Shown: positions 35,046 through 44,114, numbered from the stretch's first letter. The stretch: 64,000 bases of DNA from Nostoc sp. 'Peltigera membranacea cyanobiont' 210A (GCF_002246015.1 NZ_NOLJ01000006.1:50132-114131), one strand, 5' to 3'. A program made the numbers and translations. The notes: generated by a model not told the origin, from the sequence alone.

Positions 35046-37358
35046 TTAAGTTGGACTAGTGTCAGATGGTTCGGTAACTGGCGGTTGCGTGACAGTTCTA
35101 CATGGATTTGGTGCATCTGATTGTAAAACAATGCCAAAACGGTTGATTTGGGAGGAGTTTAGCAATACAGTAGCTGGCAAAAGTTTTGAATTTGGTGGAA
35201 CTGAGGTAGTTACATCTGGGTTATTAGTATTAGCTGGAGTTTGTGTACTTTTATTAGCACAGACTCGCATAGACACCAAAAAACTCCTAGAAGCAGGATT
35301 GGGATTTGATTTTTTCTCAATAACTTCTAAAAAAGTCCTACGGGGGAGTGATTGGTTGTTTCCCAAGGAGATGTCATTATTGGTTTTAATTACCCAACCA
35401 GGAGAAAGATTAGCTAGCGATCGCGGTGAAGGTGTCGCTTCGATGGTAGGATTTTGAGTTTGTAATGGATTGGAAAAAATTGGAGAAGCCCCTGATGGCG
35501 ATCGCAGTTGCTTGACGAACAATCCTAAAAAACCTGCTGCTAGCACAAATATTAATGGAACTATCCAATATAAGGGTAATTTAGGAGTTTTGACTGGCTT
35601 AGTTTCTGGAATTACCTGAGTTACTCGCCTTGATAAAAACTGAGTCGGGAATTCATCTGCTTTTACCTCTTCCAAAAACGTATCGGCATCTATATTAATT
35701 GAATATGATTGGGCTACTGATGGTTCATAAGTATTTGACTGCTGAATTTGAGGCTGATTTGTGTTTCTTTGTTGAACAACTTTTTCTTCAATTCGCGCTA
35801 CTTCTTCATCCCTAATTTCCAAAACGTGCTGATATCGCCTTAACTCTTCACGAATCTCTTCCGTGAATGGGTACTGATGCTCAATTGCTTGAGTTATTAC
35901 TTGTTCATACTGCTGCAATTTTTGTTGATAAGCCTCTCTCTCTGTTGTAATTCGGGCTGTAATTGGGTGAATATCTTCAGCTTTTAGACCTAAGAGTTGC
36001 TGCTGTTGCCACAGTTGGTTATGGTTTGTTTCGCTCAAAGGATATTCCTGCTGCACTGCTCTGATAAATGCCTGCTCAAACTGCTGTAACTTTTGTCGAT
36101 ATGCCTCCATATCTGCTGTCAGGCTATTTTCAATTGCAGCTAAATCCTCATTCTTAAGTCGCCATTCCTGCTGCATCTGTTGCAATTGATGGCGAGTAGG
36201 TTGACTTAGGGGATACTCTTGTCGCATTGCTTTAGCTAACGACTGCCTGTACTGTTGAAGGTGTCGCTTATATGCTTCAATTCTTGCTTTAACCTGCGCC
36301 TCAATTGGCATTGTATCCTCATTCCTCAGCCCCAAAATTTGCTGAAGATTCTGTCTTAGTGCATTAAGATCATCTTCACTTAGGGCTACTGTCTGCTGAA
36401 GTGCTTCAGTAAAGTCTTGCTCATATTGCTGTAACTTTTGTCTAAATTCCTGACGAGCAACTGCTAACATCTCATCTTCAATTGTAGTTGCTTCCATTTC
36501 GGATAGTCCCAAGCGGCTTCTGAGCGCATCCAAAATCTTGCGACCTACAAAAGAAACATCGCCACGGTTACTGTATCGTGCCACTTCTTTACGATACTTC
36601 TGTTTAGGATCACCTTGCGGAACTTTTGTAAGTCGAATCTTAAAGCCCTCTCTACTTGTGTAGATTTCTGGCCTCATCGTCGGCTGTATTTCTCTAACCT
36701 TCCTACTGGCATAATCATGCAACTCGTCGATTGAGACAACGCCATCTTCATCTAGGTCTGCCGCCCCAGTTGTGATTCCTTCAATCAAATAACGGGTATA
36801 AATTGAGAGGTCTGATCCCTGTTGTTCAAAAGAATATTGAGTTGAACTGGATGAAGTGAGAACAGCTCGCCCCTCTCCTCCTAATTGCTCACGGATATTT
36901 ACAGTACCGTCGTCTTTGGCTGATAAACCTTCAGCAAAAGCACCACTAAAGCAACTATCCAAAATGACAACTTGCCGCTTAGAACGGCTACGGCTCATGC
37001 TTTCATGGACAACACTGGCTGCTACTGCCGATGAGCGAATTAAATCACCTCTGGGAGTTTTGCGTGTGGTGCGGGTTGCTAAAAACAGTCTGCCAGTGTC
37101 ATCCTTAATGCCATGACCAGAGAAAAAGAGAACTAACAGATCATCTTTTTGACGATGGGCAAATAAATTTTCGATAGCTTCTTCCATATCTTGACGCTGG
37201 GGATTTTTTAGCACCATAATATCTGTCTCAGTAAAGCCGCCCATTTCTGGATGTAACAGCACTTGCTGCATCGCTTCAACATCTTTTACAGCACCTGGTA
37301 GCGGGTTCAACCCCGGCTCATACTCACTAACTCCAATCAGCAACGCCACCTTAACCAT
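35046..37358 (-). CDS. Orthocaspase (caspase-like peptidase C14) with coiled-coil repeats and TM
   Basis: A 770-residue protein. The N-terminal caspase domain has H82 (LFFSGHGIKD) and C136 (ILDSCFSGAF), so the dyad is intact. Residues 201-212 (DLDEDGVVSIDE) match an EF-hand loop, fitting the Ca2+ dependence known for bacterial metacaspases. Residues ~280-540 hold about five ~65-residue helical repeats (YxxxLxxAxxxxYPLS...LGLxxEDxxxIE). Then a TM (LYWIVPLIFVLAAGFLGLFV, about 600) and an outer C-terminal domain with two cysteines. Its start is 10 bases after the EACC1-like gene: a two-gene operon. Confidence 0.85.
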   Translation of the reverse strand: MVKVALLIGVSEYEPGLNPLPGAVKDVEAMQQVLLHPEMGGFTETDIMVLKNPQRQDMEEAIENLFAHRQKDDLLVLFFSGHGIKDDTGRLFLATRTTRKTPRGDLIRSSAVAASVVHESMSRSRSKRQVVILDSCFSGAFAEGLSAKDDGTVNIREQLGGEGRAVLTSSSSTQYSFEQQGSDLSIYTRYLIEGITTGAADLDEDGVVSIDELHDYASRKVREIQPTMRPEIYTSREGFKIRLTKVPQGDPKQKYRKEVARYSNRGDVSFVGRKILDALRSRLGLSEMEATTIEDEMLAVARQEFRQKLQQYEQDFTEALQQTVALSEDDLNALRQNLQQILGLRNEDTMPIEAQVKARIEAYKRHLQQYRQSLAKAMRQEYPLSQPTRHQLQQMQQEWRLKNEDLAAIENSLTADMEAYRQKLQQFEQAFIRAVQQEYPLSETNHNQLWQQQQLLGLKAEDIHPITARITTEREAYQQKLQQYEQVITQAIEHQYPFTEEIREELRRYQHVLEIRDEEVARIEEKVVQQRNTNQPQIQQSNTYEPSVAQSYSINIDADTFLEEVKADEFPTQFLSRRVTQVIPETKPVKTPKLPLYWIVPLIFVLAAGFLGLFVKQLRSPSGASPIFSNPLQTQNPTIEATPSPRSLANLSPGWVIKTNNDISLGNNQSLPRRTFLEVIEKKSNPNPASRSFLVSMRVCANKSTQTPANTNNPDVTTSVPPNSKLLPATVLLNSSQINRFGIVLQSDAPNPCRTVTQPPVTEPSDTSPT

Positions 37359-37368
37359 TTGAAATACT

Positions 37369-37746
37369 CTATCCTGCTACAAATTTCTGTGCTGCCTCAA
37401 TTGCTGCTTCTAACTCTTGCCGACTGCTGGCTTTGACTTTCAGTTTCTTGCCATTGGCCTCAATTTCTAGTTCAATGGTTTTGTTGCCAAGGCGATCGCC
37501 TAAAAATCCCATCAGTGCTTTAATATTCTTGGCATTCACCTGGGCTGTTAGCCAACCCACAGCCAGTCCTGTAAGTGACTTACTTCCTGCTGGCGCTTCT
37601 GCTTCACGGAAAAGACTAGCATCTTCCACTTCATCCAGTTGCAGCATCTGTTGCAATAGTCTCTGCGTTTCGTCTTGCAGTTCATCGTCATCTAAATCAG
37701 GCTCTTGCAAGGCGATGGTAATCTGGACGTTGGATGTACTCGCCAT
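37369..37746 (-). CDS. EACC1-like small protein, partner of the caspase
   Basis: A 125-residue protein. An acidic N-terminal helix (DDDELQDETQRLLQQMLQLD) leads to VEDASLFREAEAPAGSKSLT, a glycine-rich hydrophobic helix region (LAVGWLTAQVNAKNIKALMG), and a C-terminal strand-helix (IELEIEANGKKLKVKASSRQ). This matches my recollection of effector-associated constant component 1 (EACC1), a small domain predicted to link sensors to effectors such as caspases or trypsins in bacterial conflict systems. It is immediately upstream of the orthocaspase and probably translated with it. Assignment is by pattern memory, not alignment. Confidence 0.65.
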   Translation of the reverse strand: MASTSNVQITIALQEPDLDDDELQDETQRLLQQMLQLDEVEDASLFREAEAPAGSKSLTGLAVGWLTAQVNAKNIKALMGFLGDRLGNKTIELEIEANGKKLKVKASSRQELEAAIEAAQKFVAG

Positions 37747-38385
37747 TCTTACACCTCTAATTGTGGTTAATGCTTAAATTATCACAAGTATCTTATACAA
37801 TCCAATTAGTGATAATTCCAGTCTAGATTGTCATAAATATAAATTTTGACAAGATGTATAGCGTGCTATGAATATGAAGAGTACTGTAAAGTAAAAATAG
37901 ATACTCTTGCTTACCACATTTACCTTGTTAATTTAGCAATACCAGAGCGATCGCTACTGCTGTGTCATATTATAAAATTTTACAGTTGCAGAATATCTAA
38001 GCGTCAGCTTTGTAGCGTTCTTTATGGAACGCTAAGGGCGAACGGGAAGCAAGCTATGTACAGCCGTAATTTTTAATCGTCAGGCATATTTACAGAGTCA
38101 CTTTGAATTTAGTACAAAATTTATCAAATTTATGTCTAAAGAAATAAGCACAAAATTAACCTAACTCTACCTAAAAATTGTCTATGCATAGAATAGTCAC
38201 TTTCAACCAATATCTCTATAGATATAACTAAAAAAGCTATTTTTATTATAATTACACCTTTAGGCTCACGCAATTGAAACTAAAAAGGTTAATACTGAAA
38301 AATAACTTTATCAGCATTAAATCTGGTTGTAATCAAATATTACAGCCCAGAAAAAATTAGATAAATAGAGAAAAAAGTACAAACA
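37747..38385. other. 639-base spacer with repeats, no gene
   Basis: Holds the second copy of the direct repeat (37949-37991) and a hairpin TAGCGTTC (38013-38020)-TTTATG-GAACGCTA. The rest is AT-rich; promoters for the divergent EACC1-like and flavin-binding genes should be here but I cannot place them. Confidence 0.4.
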
Positions 38386-38847
38386 ATGACAACTTCTACA
38401 GACCGCGATCAACAGATTAAAAAACTGCATGAGCTAATCAAAGATATTGATTATGGTATGTTTACCACAGTCGATGATGATGGCAGCTTGCATAGTTACC
38501 CAATGTCAAAGAGTGGTGAGATTAACTCTGATAGTATACTCTGGTTTTTTACTTATGCTGGTTCCCATAAGGTGACTGAAATTGAACACCATGAGCAGGT
38601 CAATATTAGTTTTTCATCACCCGAACAGCAACGATACGTTTCTATCTCAGGTACAGCACAACTTGTAAAAGACCGCAACAAGATGCGAGAGCTATGGAAG
38701 CCGGAACTTCAAACTTGGTTTCCTAAAGGACTAGACGAACCTGATATTGCTTTACTGAAGGTGAATATTAACCAAGTTAATTATTGGGATAGTGTATCGA
38801 GTTTCAAGCCACAAACAATTAGTTTTTTGACACCATCACGTCTTTAA
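38386..38847 (+). CDS. Pyridoxamine 5'-phosphate oxidase-like flavin-binding protein (general stress protein 26 type)
   Basis: A 153-residue split-barrel protein. DIDYGMFTTVDDDGSLHSYP then MSKSGEINSDSILWFFT, with SHKVTEIEHHEQVNISFSSP and YVSISGTAQLVKD, follows the general-stress-protein-26 pattern of the PNPOx-like FMN-binding fold. It probably binds FMN or a related cofactor; catalytic role not known. Stands alone after a long spacer. Confidence 0.8.
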   Translation: MTTSTDRDQQIKKLHELIKDIDYGMFTTVDDDGSLHSYPMSKSGEINSDSILWFFTYAGSHKVTEIEHHEQVNISFSSPEQQRYVSISGTAQLVKDRNKMRELWKPELQTWFPKGLDEPDIALLKVNINQVNYWDSVSSFKPQTISFLTPSRL

Positions 38848-38852
38848 GTAAT

Positions 38853-38904
38853 AAATAATTCGTAATTCGTAATTCGTAATTAACAATTGAATTACGAATT
38901 ATTT
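38853..38904. repeat. Inverted-repeat element with TTCGTAA tandems
   Basis: AAATAATTCGTAATT (38853-38867) and its perfect inverse (38890-38904) surround tandem TTCGTAA units. It starts a few bases after the stop of the flavin protein. Confidence 0.6.
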
Positions 38905-39019
38905 CAGACTTGTAGACTGATTATTGTAGAGACGGCGATTCATCGCGTCTCTTAACCGAACATTATTTGAAGTGACTAGCCACTAAAATATCAATCATGA
39001 GACGATCGCCTCAAGAAAA

Positions 39020-39048
39020 GCGTAGGCGTAGCCCGTCGTAGACATCGC
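39020..39048. repeat. 29-bp GCGTAGGC repeat, intergenic copy
   Basis: GCGTAGGCGTAGCCCGTC then GTAGACATCGC. The inverse orientation occurs inside the dienelactone hydrolase gene (44864-44892) and at 57105-57133; a same-orientation copy is at 57043-57071. Confidence 0.75.
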
Positions 39049-39120
39049 TCCATTTGTTTTCATGAAAATATGATGACTAATAAGGAATCGCTTTTGCTTT
39101 ATAGGATATAGTACAGTTTT

Positions 39121-39213
39121 AGAGATATGAGCAAAAATGAATGTAGAGACATAGCACTGCTATGTTTCTACAAGGGTTATGGATAACACATATTTAATTT
39201 TACTCATATCTCT
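39121..39213. repeat. 93-bp inverted-repeat element with inner hairpin
   Basis: Ends AGAGATATGAG / CTCATATCTCT, extending imperfectly (AAAATGAAT / ATTTAATTTT). An inner palindrome GTAGAGACATAGC-ACT-GCTATGTTTCTAC sits between. Lies upstream of the DUF411 gene. Confidence 0.65.
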
Positions 39214-39293
39214 TTTATGTAAAATCGTAGTCTTTCTAAACGCATAGGAGCGCAGAGTGTTTTGGAAGCAATGTTGTATTTAGGAAGTATCAG

Positions 39294-39866
39294 ATGTCGC
39301 ACAAACAATTGATTTATTGCTGGCAAAAATGGTTACTTCCCATCTTGATGCCTGCCACTGTGCAAATAGTGGTTCTAACATTAGGGGTGTTGAGCATCTT
39401 GGGAAGCACTGCTCCTATGAGTCATGCTCAAGCTGTTTTTAGCACTAGGCACATCCAGCAACAGACACCATCAAAATCAACAGGGCTAAATGCCACTGTA
39501 TATCACAGTCCCGATTGTAACTGTTGTGGCGGGTGGATTGAGCATTTAAAGACACAGGGTTTTAAAATCACAGATTTCTCTACGCCTGACATCGAAACAG
39601 TCAAACAAAAATACAACGTGCCGGATAACTTGTCATCTTGCCACACAGCAATTGTTAATGGATATGTTATCGAAGGACACGTTCCAGCAGACGACATCAA
39701 ACGTCTGCTTCAAGAAAAGCCAAATGTTGTTGGTTTATCTGTTCCGCAAATGCCTGTAGGCACTCCTGGAATGGAAATGGGGAATCGAAAAGACCCGTTT
39801 TCTGTGCTTTCCTTCGATCGCAATAACTCAGTTGCAGTTTTCAATAAGTATCCTGGTGAGTCCTGA
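39294..39866 (+). CDS. DUF411 metal-binding exported protein
   Basis: A 190-residue protein with a long signal peptide or anchor (hydrophobic 25-40, APMSHAQA cleavage about 46). The DUF411 domain has YHSPDCNCCGGWIEHLKTQG (CxCC near the start), then NLSSCHTAIVNGYVIEGHVP and ADDIKRLLQEKP. The fold is thioredoxin-like, and the cysteine cluster suggests copper or another soft metal. Members often occur in metal-resistance loci; no copper pump is seen here. The extra C-terminal ~25 residues (FSVLSFDRNNSVAVFNKYP) are typical of DUF411. Confidence 0.85.
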   Translation: MSHKQLIYCWQKWLLPILMPATVQIVVLTLGVLSILGSTAPMSHAQAVFSTRHIQQQTPSKSTGLNATVYHSPDCNCCGGWIEHLKTQGFKITDFSTPDIETVKQKYNVPDNLSSCHTAIVNGYVIEGHVPADDIKRLLQEKPNVVGLSVPQMPVGTPGMEMGNRKDPFSVLSFDRNNSVAVFNKYPGES

Positions 39867-39906
39867 GTAAATTAAAAGGGTCTTTTAACTCGGAACTTAG
39901 CACTCT

Positions 39907-40851
39907 TTATTTAGAACCAGTTTTGATCGACTGCGACAAATGACTTAACCATCTCCTCAACCAGAAAGTAGATGCTGCGCTTGCAACTTTTTGAGAAAGA
40001 AGCTCAATGGCATGGTTACAATCTTGCAGGCTGGCATCGAGTCCCATTGTGTGATAAATTTCACGAGCATTGCAAAAGGCATCCATCGCTTCTGATTCTC
40101 GATTGATTTTTTCTAATACCAAACCCAAATTAAACCAGGCATTGGCTTCCCCATTTGGGTCATTAAGATCCCTTCTGATCTCTAATGAATGCTGATAAAA
40201 CTCCAACGCCCTTTGGTACTTTCCTAAAGCCTTATAAGCACTGCCCAATCCACTCAAGGCCATGCTTTGACTATTGCGATCGCTGATGAATTTTGCCAGC
40301 CCTAACCATTGTTGGTAAAACTCAATTGCTAGTTGGTAAGATCCCAATGATTCATAAGTATTGCCCAAACTTCCCAGGCTTATGCATTCCCCAGTCCAAT
40401 CGCCTGTTTTCTTGGTTATACTCAACCACTGGTGATAGAATTCAATCGCTTGCTCGTACTTACCCAGGTATTCATAAGTATTACCCAAGCTTCCCAAGCA
40501 AATACCTTCGCCAGTGCGATCGCCTATTTTCCTGGTAATACTCAACCACTGGTGATAAAATTCAATCGCTCGCTGGTATTTGCCCAGTGATTGGTAAGCG
40601 TTACCCAACCCAGATAAAGATTTGGCTTCTTCTAAGCGATCGCCTATTTCTTTAGCTATATCTAACCACTGCTGATAAAACTCAATTGCTAGGTGGTACT
40701 CACCTAGTGACTGGTAAGCATTGCCCAAACTTGCCAAAGAAATGACTTCTGCATTGCGATCGCCTGTTTCTCTGGCTTTTTCTAAGCACTGCTCTTCAAA
40801 CTCAATGGACTCAATATTATTTAGGACCCCGGATCTTATTACTTCTGTCAT
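39907..40851 (-). CDS. Tetratricopeptide-repeat protein
   Basis: A 314-residue protein with about six 40-residue TPR units (SLGNAYQSLGEYHLAIEFYQ, SGLGSAYKALGKYQRALEFY), the first three nearly identical in DNA as well, suggesting expansion by tandem duplication. The C-terminus has a last degenerate TPR and a basic tail (FWLRRWLSHLSQSIKTGSK). No signal peptide. TPRs mediate protein-protein contacts; the partner is unknown. Similar proteins in cyanobacteria often belong to CHAT/NB-ARC conflict families, but no such domain is present. Confidence 0.85.
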   Translation of the reverse strand: MTEVIRSGVLNNIESIEFEEQCLEKARETGDRNAEVISLASLGNAYQSLGEYHLAIEFYQQWLDIAKEIGDRLEEAKSLSGLGNAYQSLGKYQRAIEFYHQWLSITRKIGDRTGEGICLGSLGNTYEYLGKYEQAIEFYHQWLSITKKTGDWTGECISLGSLGNTYESLGSYQLAIEFYQQWLGLAKFISDRNSQSMALSGLGSAYKALGKYQRALEFYQHSLEIRRDLNDPNGEANAWFNLGLVLEKINRESEAMDAFCNAREIYHTMGLDASLQDCNHAIELLSQKVASAASTFWLRRWLSHLSQSIKTGSK

Positions 40852-41095
40852 TCTCTATAGAAATTTTTGCTCGATAAGCTGTCGATTATACAATTTTCTG
40901 TGGCTTTAGCACAGGATAAGTGCAACTTATGTCAAAATCTAAAAATTATTCTTCAATATCAAGCTTTCTTATATCTTTTCATACACAGCGATCGCTGTGT
41001 ACCAAAGGCTTTTATTTATCCTTAGTAACAAGCCTACAAATATACCATACTGAAAAACTTAGCTTCCTCAAAAGATACAAGAAAAACCAAATTAA

Positions 41096-41305
41096 TCAGC
41101 AGCAGCATAATCTAGCAATACGTAAAGTAACTAGATTCAAAGGCTGGAGGTAATTCGCAGAAGTCGAGTTAGTGGATAAATTATTAGAGTTAACAGCTAT
41201 TGTTTCACTGTTGTTAGTAGTAGCTGTTTGAGCGCCAGCGATTCCAGGTACAAGAGTGATAGAAGCAAAAATCAGTGCAGAATTTATTAAGTTAGTAAGT
41301 TTCAT
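41096..41305 (-). CDS. Small secreted protein, probably truncated
   Basis: A 69-residue frame with a clear signal peptide (LINSALIFASITLVPGIAGA-QT). The mature part is Ser/Thr/Asn-rich (NNLSTNSTSANYLQPLNL) and ends abruptly in VTLRIARLCCC. The last residues look unlike a normal secreted protein and may come from sequence joined after a deletion. No family assigned. Upstream, CTCACCC-AAAA-GGGTGAG (41413-41430) forms a small hairpin. Confidence 0.45.
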   Translation of the reverse strand: MKLTNLINSALIFASITLVPGIAGAQTATTNNSETIAVNSNNLSTNSTSANYLQPLNLVTLRIARLCCC

Positions 41306-41528
41306 AAGTTATATTTAGGTAAAATGCAATCCGTATTCCTTAGTAATAGAGTCGTCTTTATTATTAATCTCAACTTCCTTCAGTCAGGTCATCTGATCGG
41401 TTGATCTATGATCTCACCCAAAAGGGTGAGCCAATTGAGTGATACAAACAGCAATAGAGACTCAGTTAAGTCTAGACACAGAAAAGATTGGTTGAAATTT
41501 TCAAGTACTTGTAGCAGAATTCAGGAGT

Positions 41529-41903
41529 AATATCGTGTCCGGCTAAAGACTTATCATTTAGAGGTTGTTTTAAAAGTGTTTGGCTGTGATTTTAATCACA
41601 TTTTTACCCCCCTTAATCCCCCCGTTTATTGGGGGGAAACAAGAAGTCTAGTTCCCTCCCCTTTGCAAGGGGAGGGTTAGGGTGGGGTAAAACTGACACG
41701 AAAAAGCAGGTGAGTAAACTATTTCAGACTTGTGTATACACCGTAGCCTTTATAAGGGGAGGGTTAGGGTGGGGTAAACAAATATTTGATACACTACTAC
41801 AGACTTTTCAAACATCCTCTAAGACCACATAGCGAGGGGAAAGAGGCTTTTCGGAATTTTGCACATATGCGGTAATCATAAGTGATTAACCTGACTTGAT
41901 ATC
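41529..41903. repeat. 375-bp inverted-repeat element related to the ATATCATGTCCGC family
   Basis: The left end AATATCGTGTCCGGCTAA... and the inverse of the right end (GATATCAAGTCAGGTTAATC) agree at about 23 of 31 positions, and the left end resembles copies A-C. Inside lies the second copy of the ~160-bp dispersed repeat (about 41604-41775), which shares blocks such as GGGGGGAAACAAGAA with 21036-21195. No gene inside. Confidence 0.55.
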
Positions 41904-42005
41904 ATGGGTATTTCCCCGAATGTCAGAGAAAAACACTGCCTGCTGCTTTGCTAAAGCGTCTCTACACACCTAAAATTCTCTCTTAGAAGGAAAAACTTGA
42001 CACTT

Positions 42006-42043
42006 AAGCGCTTTTTTAGTATAAATGTACTATAAAAGCGCTT
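42006..42043. promoter_or_regulatory. 16-bp-stem hairpin upstream of the KTSC gene
   Basis: AAGCGCTTTTTTAGTA (42006-42021), loop TAAATG, TACTATAAAAGCGCTT (42028-42043): one mismatch. It lies 56 bases before the KTSC start, so it could be an operator or an mRNA leader structure. No T-tract follows. Confidence 0.35.
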
Positions 42044-42099
42044 GATATTGCATAAAACTTTACCACTCCCGACTACGCCAATAGGAGAGTACAAAATAA

Positions 42100-42516
42100 A
42101 TGAAGCTATCTAAGGTAGACTTGAGCAGTTTAGTAGCGATCGCTCATTCTGATGGATATTTGCAGTTGTTGCTCGACCGAGGCAACGAACTAGAGTTTTT
42201 GGAAATTCCGGCACCGATACAAGCTTATGAAGGATTGCAAGAACTAAACGAAGCGATTGCTGAAACGACTGCATTACCCTTTGAAGAAGAACCAATTGTC
42301 ATGCTACCAGTTGTCTCATCAATGGCTATGGCTGTAGGCTACGATCGCAACGAACAGATTTTGCAAGTTGAGTTTCAAAGTGGAGCGGTTTATCAGTACT
42401 TAGGCGTAGACGAGGATACTTGGGAAGATTTACATTCCTCGGACTCAATTGGCAGCTTTTTCAATCAAGAGATTAAAGGTAGATATGACTGCGATCGTCT
42501 AGATCATGCAGATTAA
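42100..42516 (+). CDS. KTSC-domain protein
   Basis: A 138-residue protein. The C-terminal half (about 75-130) is a KTSC domain: SMAMAVGYDRNEQILQVEFQ, SGAVYQYLGVDEDTWEDL, SFFNQEIKGRYDC. The N-terminal half is a short cyanobacterial extension (LVAIAHSDGYLQLLLDRGNE). KTSC domains occur alone or fused to lysyl-tRNA synthetase-like proteins and are thought to bind nucleic acid, but this is not proven. No signal peptide. Confidence 0.8.
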   Translation: MKLSKVDLSSLVAIAHSDGYLQLLLDRGNELEFLEIPAPIQAYEGLQELNEAIAETTALPFEEEPIVMLPVVSSMAMAVGYDRNEQILQVEFQSGAVYQYLGVDEDTWEDLHSSDSIGSFFNQEIKGRYDCDRLDHAD

Positions 42517-42658
42517 TGACTAATAACTGCATGTAGGGTTTTCAATAATTCTTGCGTTGTATACAGCAGTTTGCAGCTAAATGAGGTACAGAACCAAGGA
42601 AGGATTCACAAATCAAATTATTCTTCTCCCTCCTGCCTCCTGCCTTCTGCCTCCTGCC

Positions 42659-42850
42659 TCAAAACCAGTGACTTTGTACCTCATGCAAAAGAAAACTGCT
42701 GTAAGGTTTAGGTAAAAAGGCTGTATACTCAGCCGTTTTATCGAGCGGTACTTGCTCACTTGTTACTAGTCCACTCACAGCAATAATCGGCAAGAGCGGA
42801 TTTATATTTTGCAATGTGCGAATGGTAGTTGCTCCATCCATCTTAGCCAC
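42659..42850 (-). pseudogene. Receiver-domain remnant
   Basis: The frame reads AKMDGATTIRTLQNINPLLP, IIAVSGLVTSEQV, then FLPKPYSSFLL: the second half of a CheY-like receiver, with the Thr/Ser switch (SG) and conserved Lys (LPKPY). The first half with the phosphorylated Asp is missing and a TGA lies just upstream in-frame. A leftover of a hybrid kinase or response regulator. Confidence 0.7.
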
Positions 42851-42916
42851 TCAACATAGACTAGTAATGCTTTCTTCAGAGACAATAGAAAAAACCTATA
42901 TAATATCAACGCAGTT

Positions 42917-43402
42917 ATGACAACCACACTTACCTCTGCTGTTAAACCAAGAGCCGAAGATAGTTTTGCCATTACCTTTGCGCCATTATCTCTGGAAGAA
43001 ATCTACGCCAAATCTGACGATCCAGCCAATGGTGCTGTGGTTGTGATGAGTGGTATGGTTCGCAATCAAACCGATGGTAAACCTGTGATTGCTTTAGAGT
43101 ATCAAGCTTATGAACCGATGGCATTGCGGATATTTTATCAAATTGCTGCTGATATTCGCTTATCTATGTCTGATGTGAATCGAGTAGCGATTTATCATCG
43201 TGTTGGACGTTTGCAAGTTGGGGAAATCAGCGTTTTAGTAGCTGTGGGTTCTCCTCATCGGAGTGAGGCGTTTGAAGCTTGCCAATATGCTATTGATACG
43301 CTCAAACACAATGCCCCTATATGGAAGAAAGAACATTGGCAAGACGGTTCTAGCACCTGGGTAAGTATTGGTGCGTGTGAAACATCAGGAGAAAATTGTT
43401 GA
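42917..43402 (+). CDS. moaE: Molybdopterin synthase catalytic subunit MoaE
   Basis: A 161-residue large subunit of molybdopterin synthase, which with MoaD converts precursor Z (cPMP) to molybdopterin. Motifs: GAVVVMSGMVRNQTDGKPVI, LEYQAYEPMA, VAIYHRVGRLQVGEISVLVA, SPHRSEAFEACQYAIDTLK, and the active-site Lys pair in APIWKKEHW. The N-terminal ~20 residues are a short extension. Stand-alone; no other moa gene nearby. Confidence 0.93.
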   Translation: MTTTLTSAVKPRAEDSFAITFAPLSLEEIYAKSDDPANGAVVVMSGMVRNQTDGKPVIALEYQAYEPMALRIFYQIAADIRLSMSDVNRVAIYHRVGRLQVGEISVLVAVGSPHRSEAFEACQYAIDTLKHNAPIWKKEHWQDGSSTWVSIGACETSGENC

Positions 43403-43601
43403 TTTGAAAAAGAATTCTGATTTCTGAAATCAGGAGTCAGATTGACAAAATCTTGACAAGCATAGGTAAAATGCTATGCTCTTTTTCCAAATCTATTGAA
43501 CTCATCGACACCACTCACCAGAACCTTGAAAACCGTCATAACTTCTCTACGAGACGCTGCGCGAACGTTGATTGGTGTCGATTGTTTCCACAGTAAGAGT
43601 T

Positions 43602-44011
43602 TCAGGCTACAAAATCGATTGTTTGTCGCTGTGCAAAAGTACTCTTAACTAACTCTGCAATCTCTATACGATTCCCACCGGGATCTCGGAGGAAAACCGC
43701 ACGCATCCTGGAAGTGGTCGTTGATCGGGAATAATTTCTATCCCATACTCTTTTAGGTGTTCTTCAAAGGCGTTCAAGTTATCGACTTGGAAACAAAAAT
43801 GCCGTCTAGATGCTTGATTATTGGCGTTTTTCTCTCTACTAACGTGCAGTTCAATATCTCCCAACTTGTACCACGCTCCTGAATCATTTTTGATGACATC
43901 AGGTCTGGCAATTTCAGTCAGTCCCAAAACTTCGCTGTAGAAAGATAGCATTGCTTCCTCCACTTCAAAAGGATAGGTTACTTGAATATGATGAACTGCA
44001 TTAAGCTTCAT
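43602..44011 (-). pseudogene. VOC/glyoxalase-family protein with C-terminal frameshift
   Basis: The first ~105 residues (MKLNAVHHIQVTYPFEVEEA, FYSEVLGLTEIARP, HFCFQVDNLNAFEEHLKEYG) are a typical VOC domain. After PLPGCVR the frame goes to FSSEIPVGIV-stop, but the neighbouring frame reads FLRDPGGNRIEIAELVKSTF, the expected VOC ending with its metal-binding Glu. A single missing base in the T-run near 43702 explains this. Restored, the gene ends at 43602; as read, it stops at 43664. It may be a true mutation or a sequencing error. Confidence 0.75.
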
Positions 44012-44114
44012 AAATTTTTCTCCTAATTTGGGTTAAATTTGGTACTGCTACAATCAACTTTTGCCGTAAGACTGGCGTATTTCTAAAGTTTTTCTGTTCA
44101 AACTCACCAAACAT

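Noticed and set aside
37846..38076. 76-residue plus frame in the spacer
   Set aside because: Covers a dispersed repeat and a hairpin; no start context or family.
38341..38360. NtcA-type site GTA...TAC before the flavin protein
   Set aside because: Spacing is nine rather than eight bases, and no matching -10 follows.
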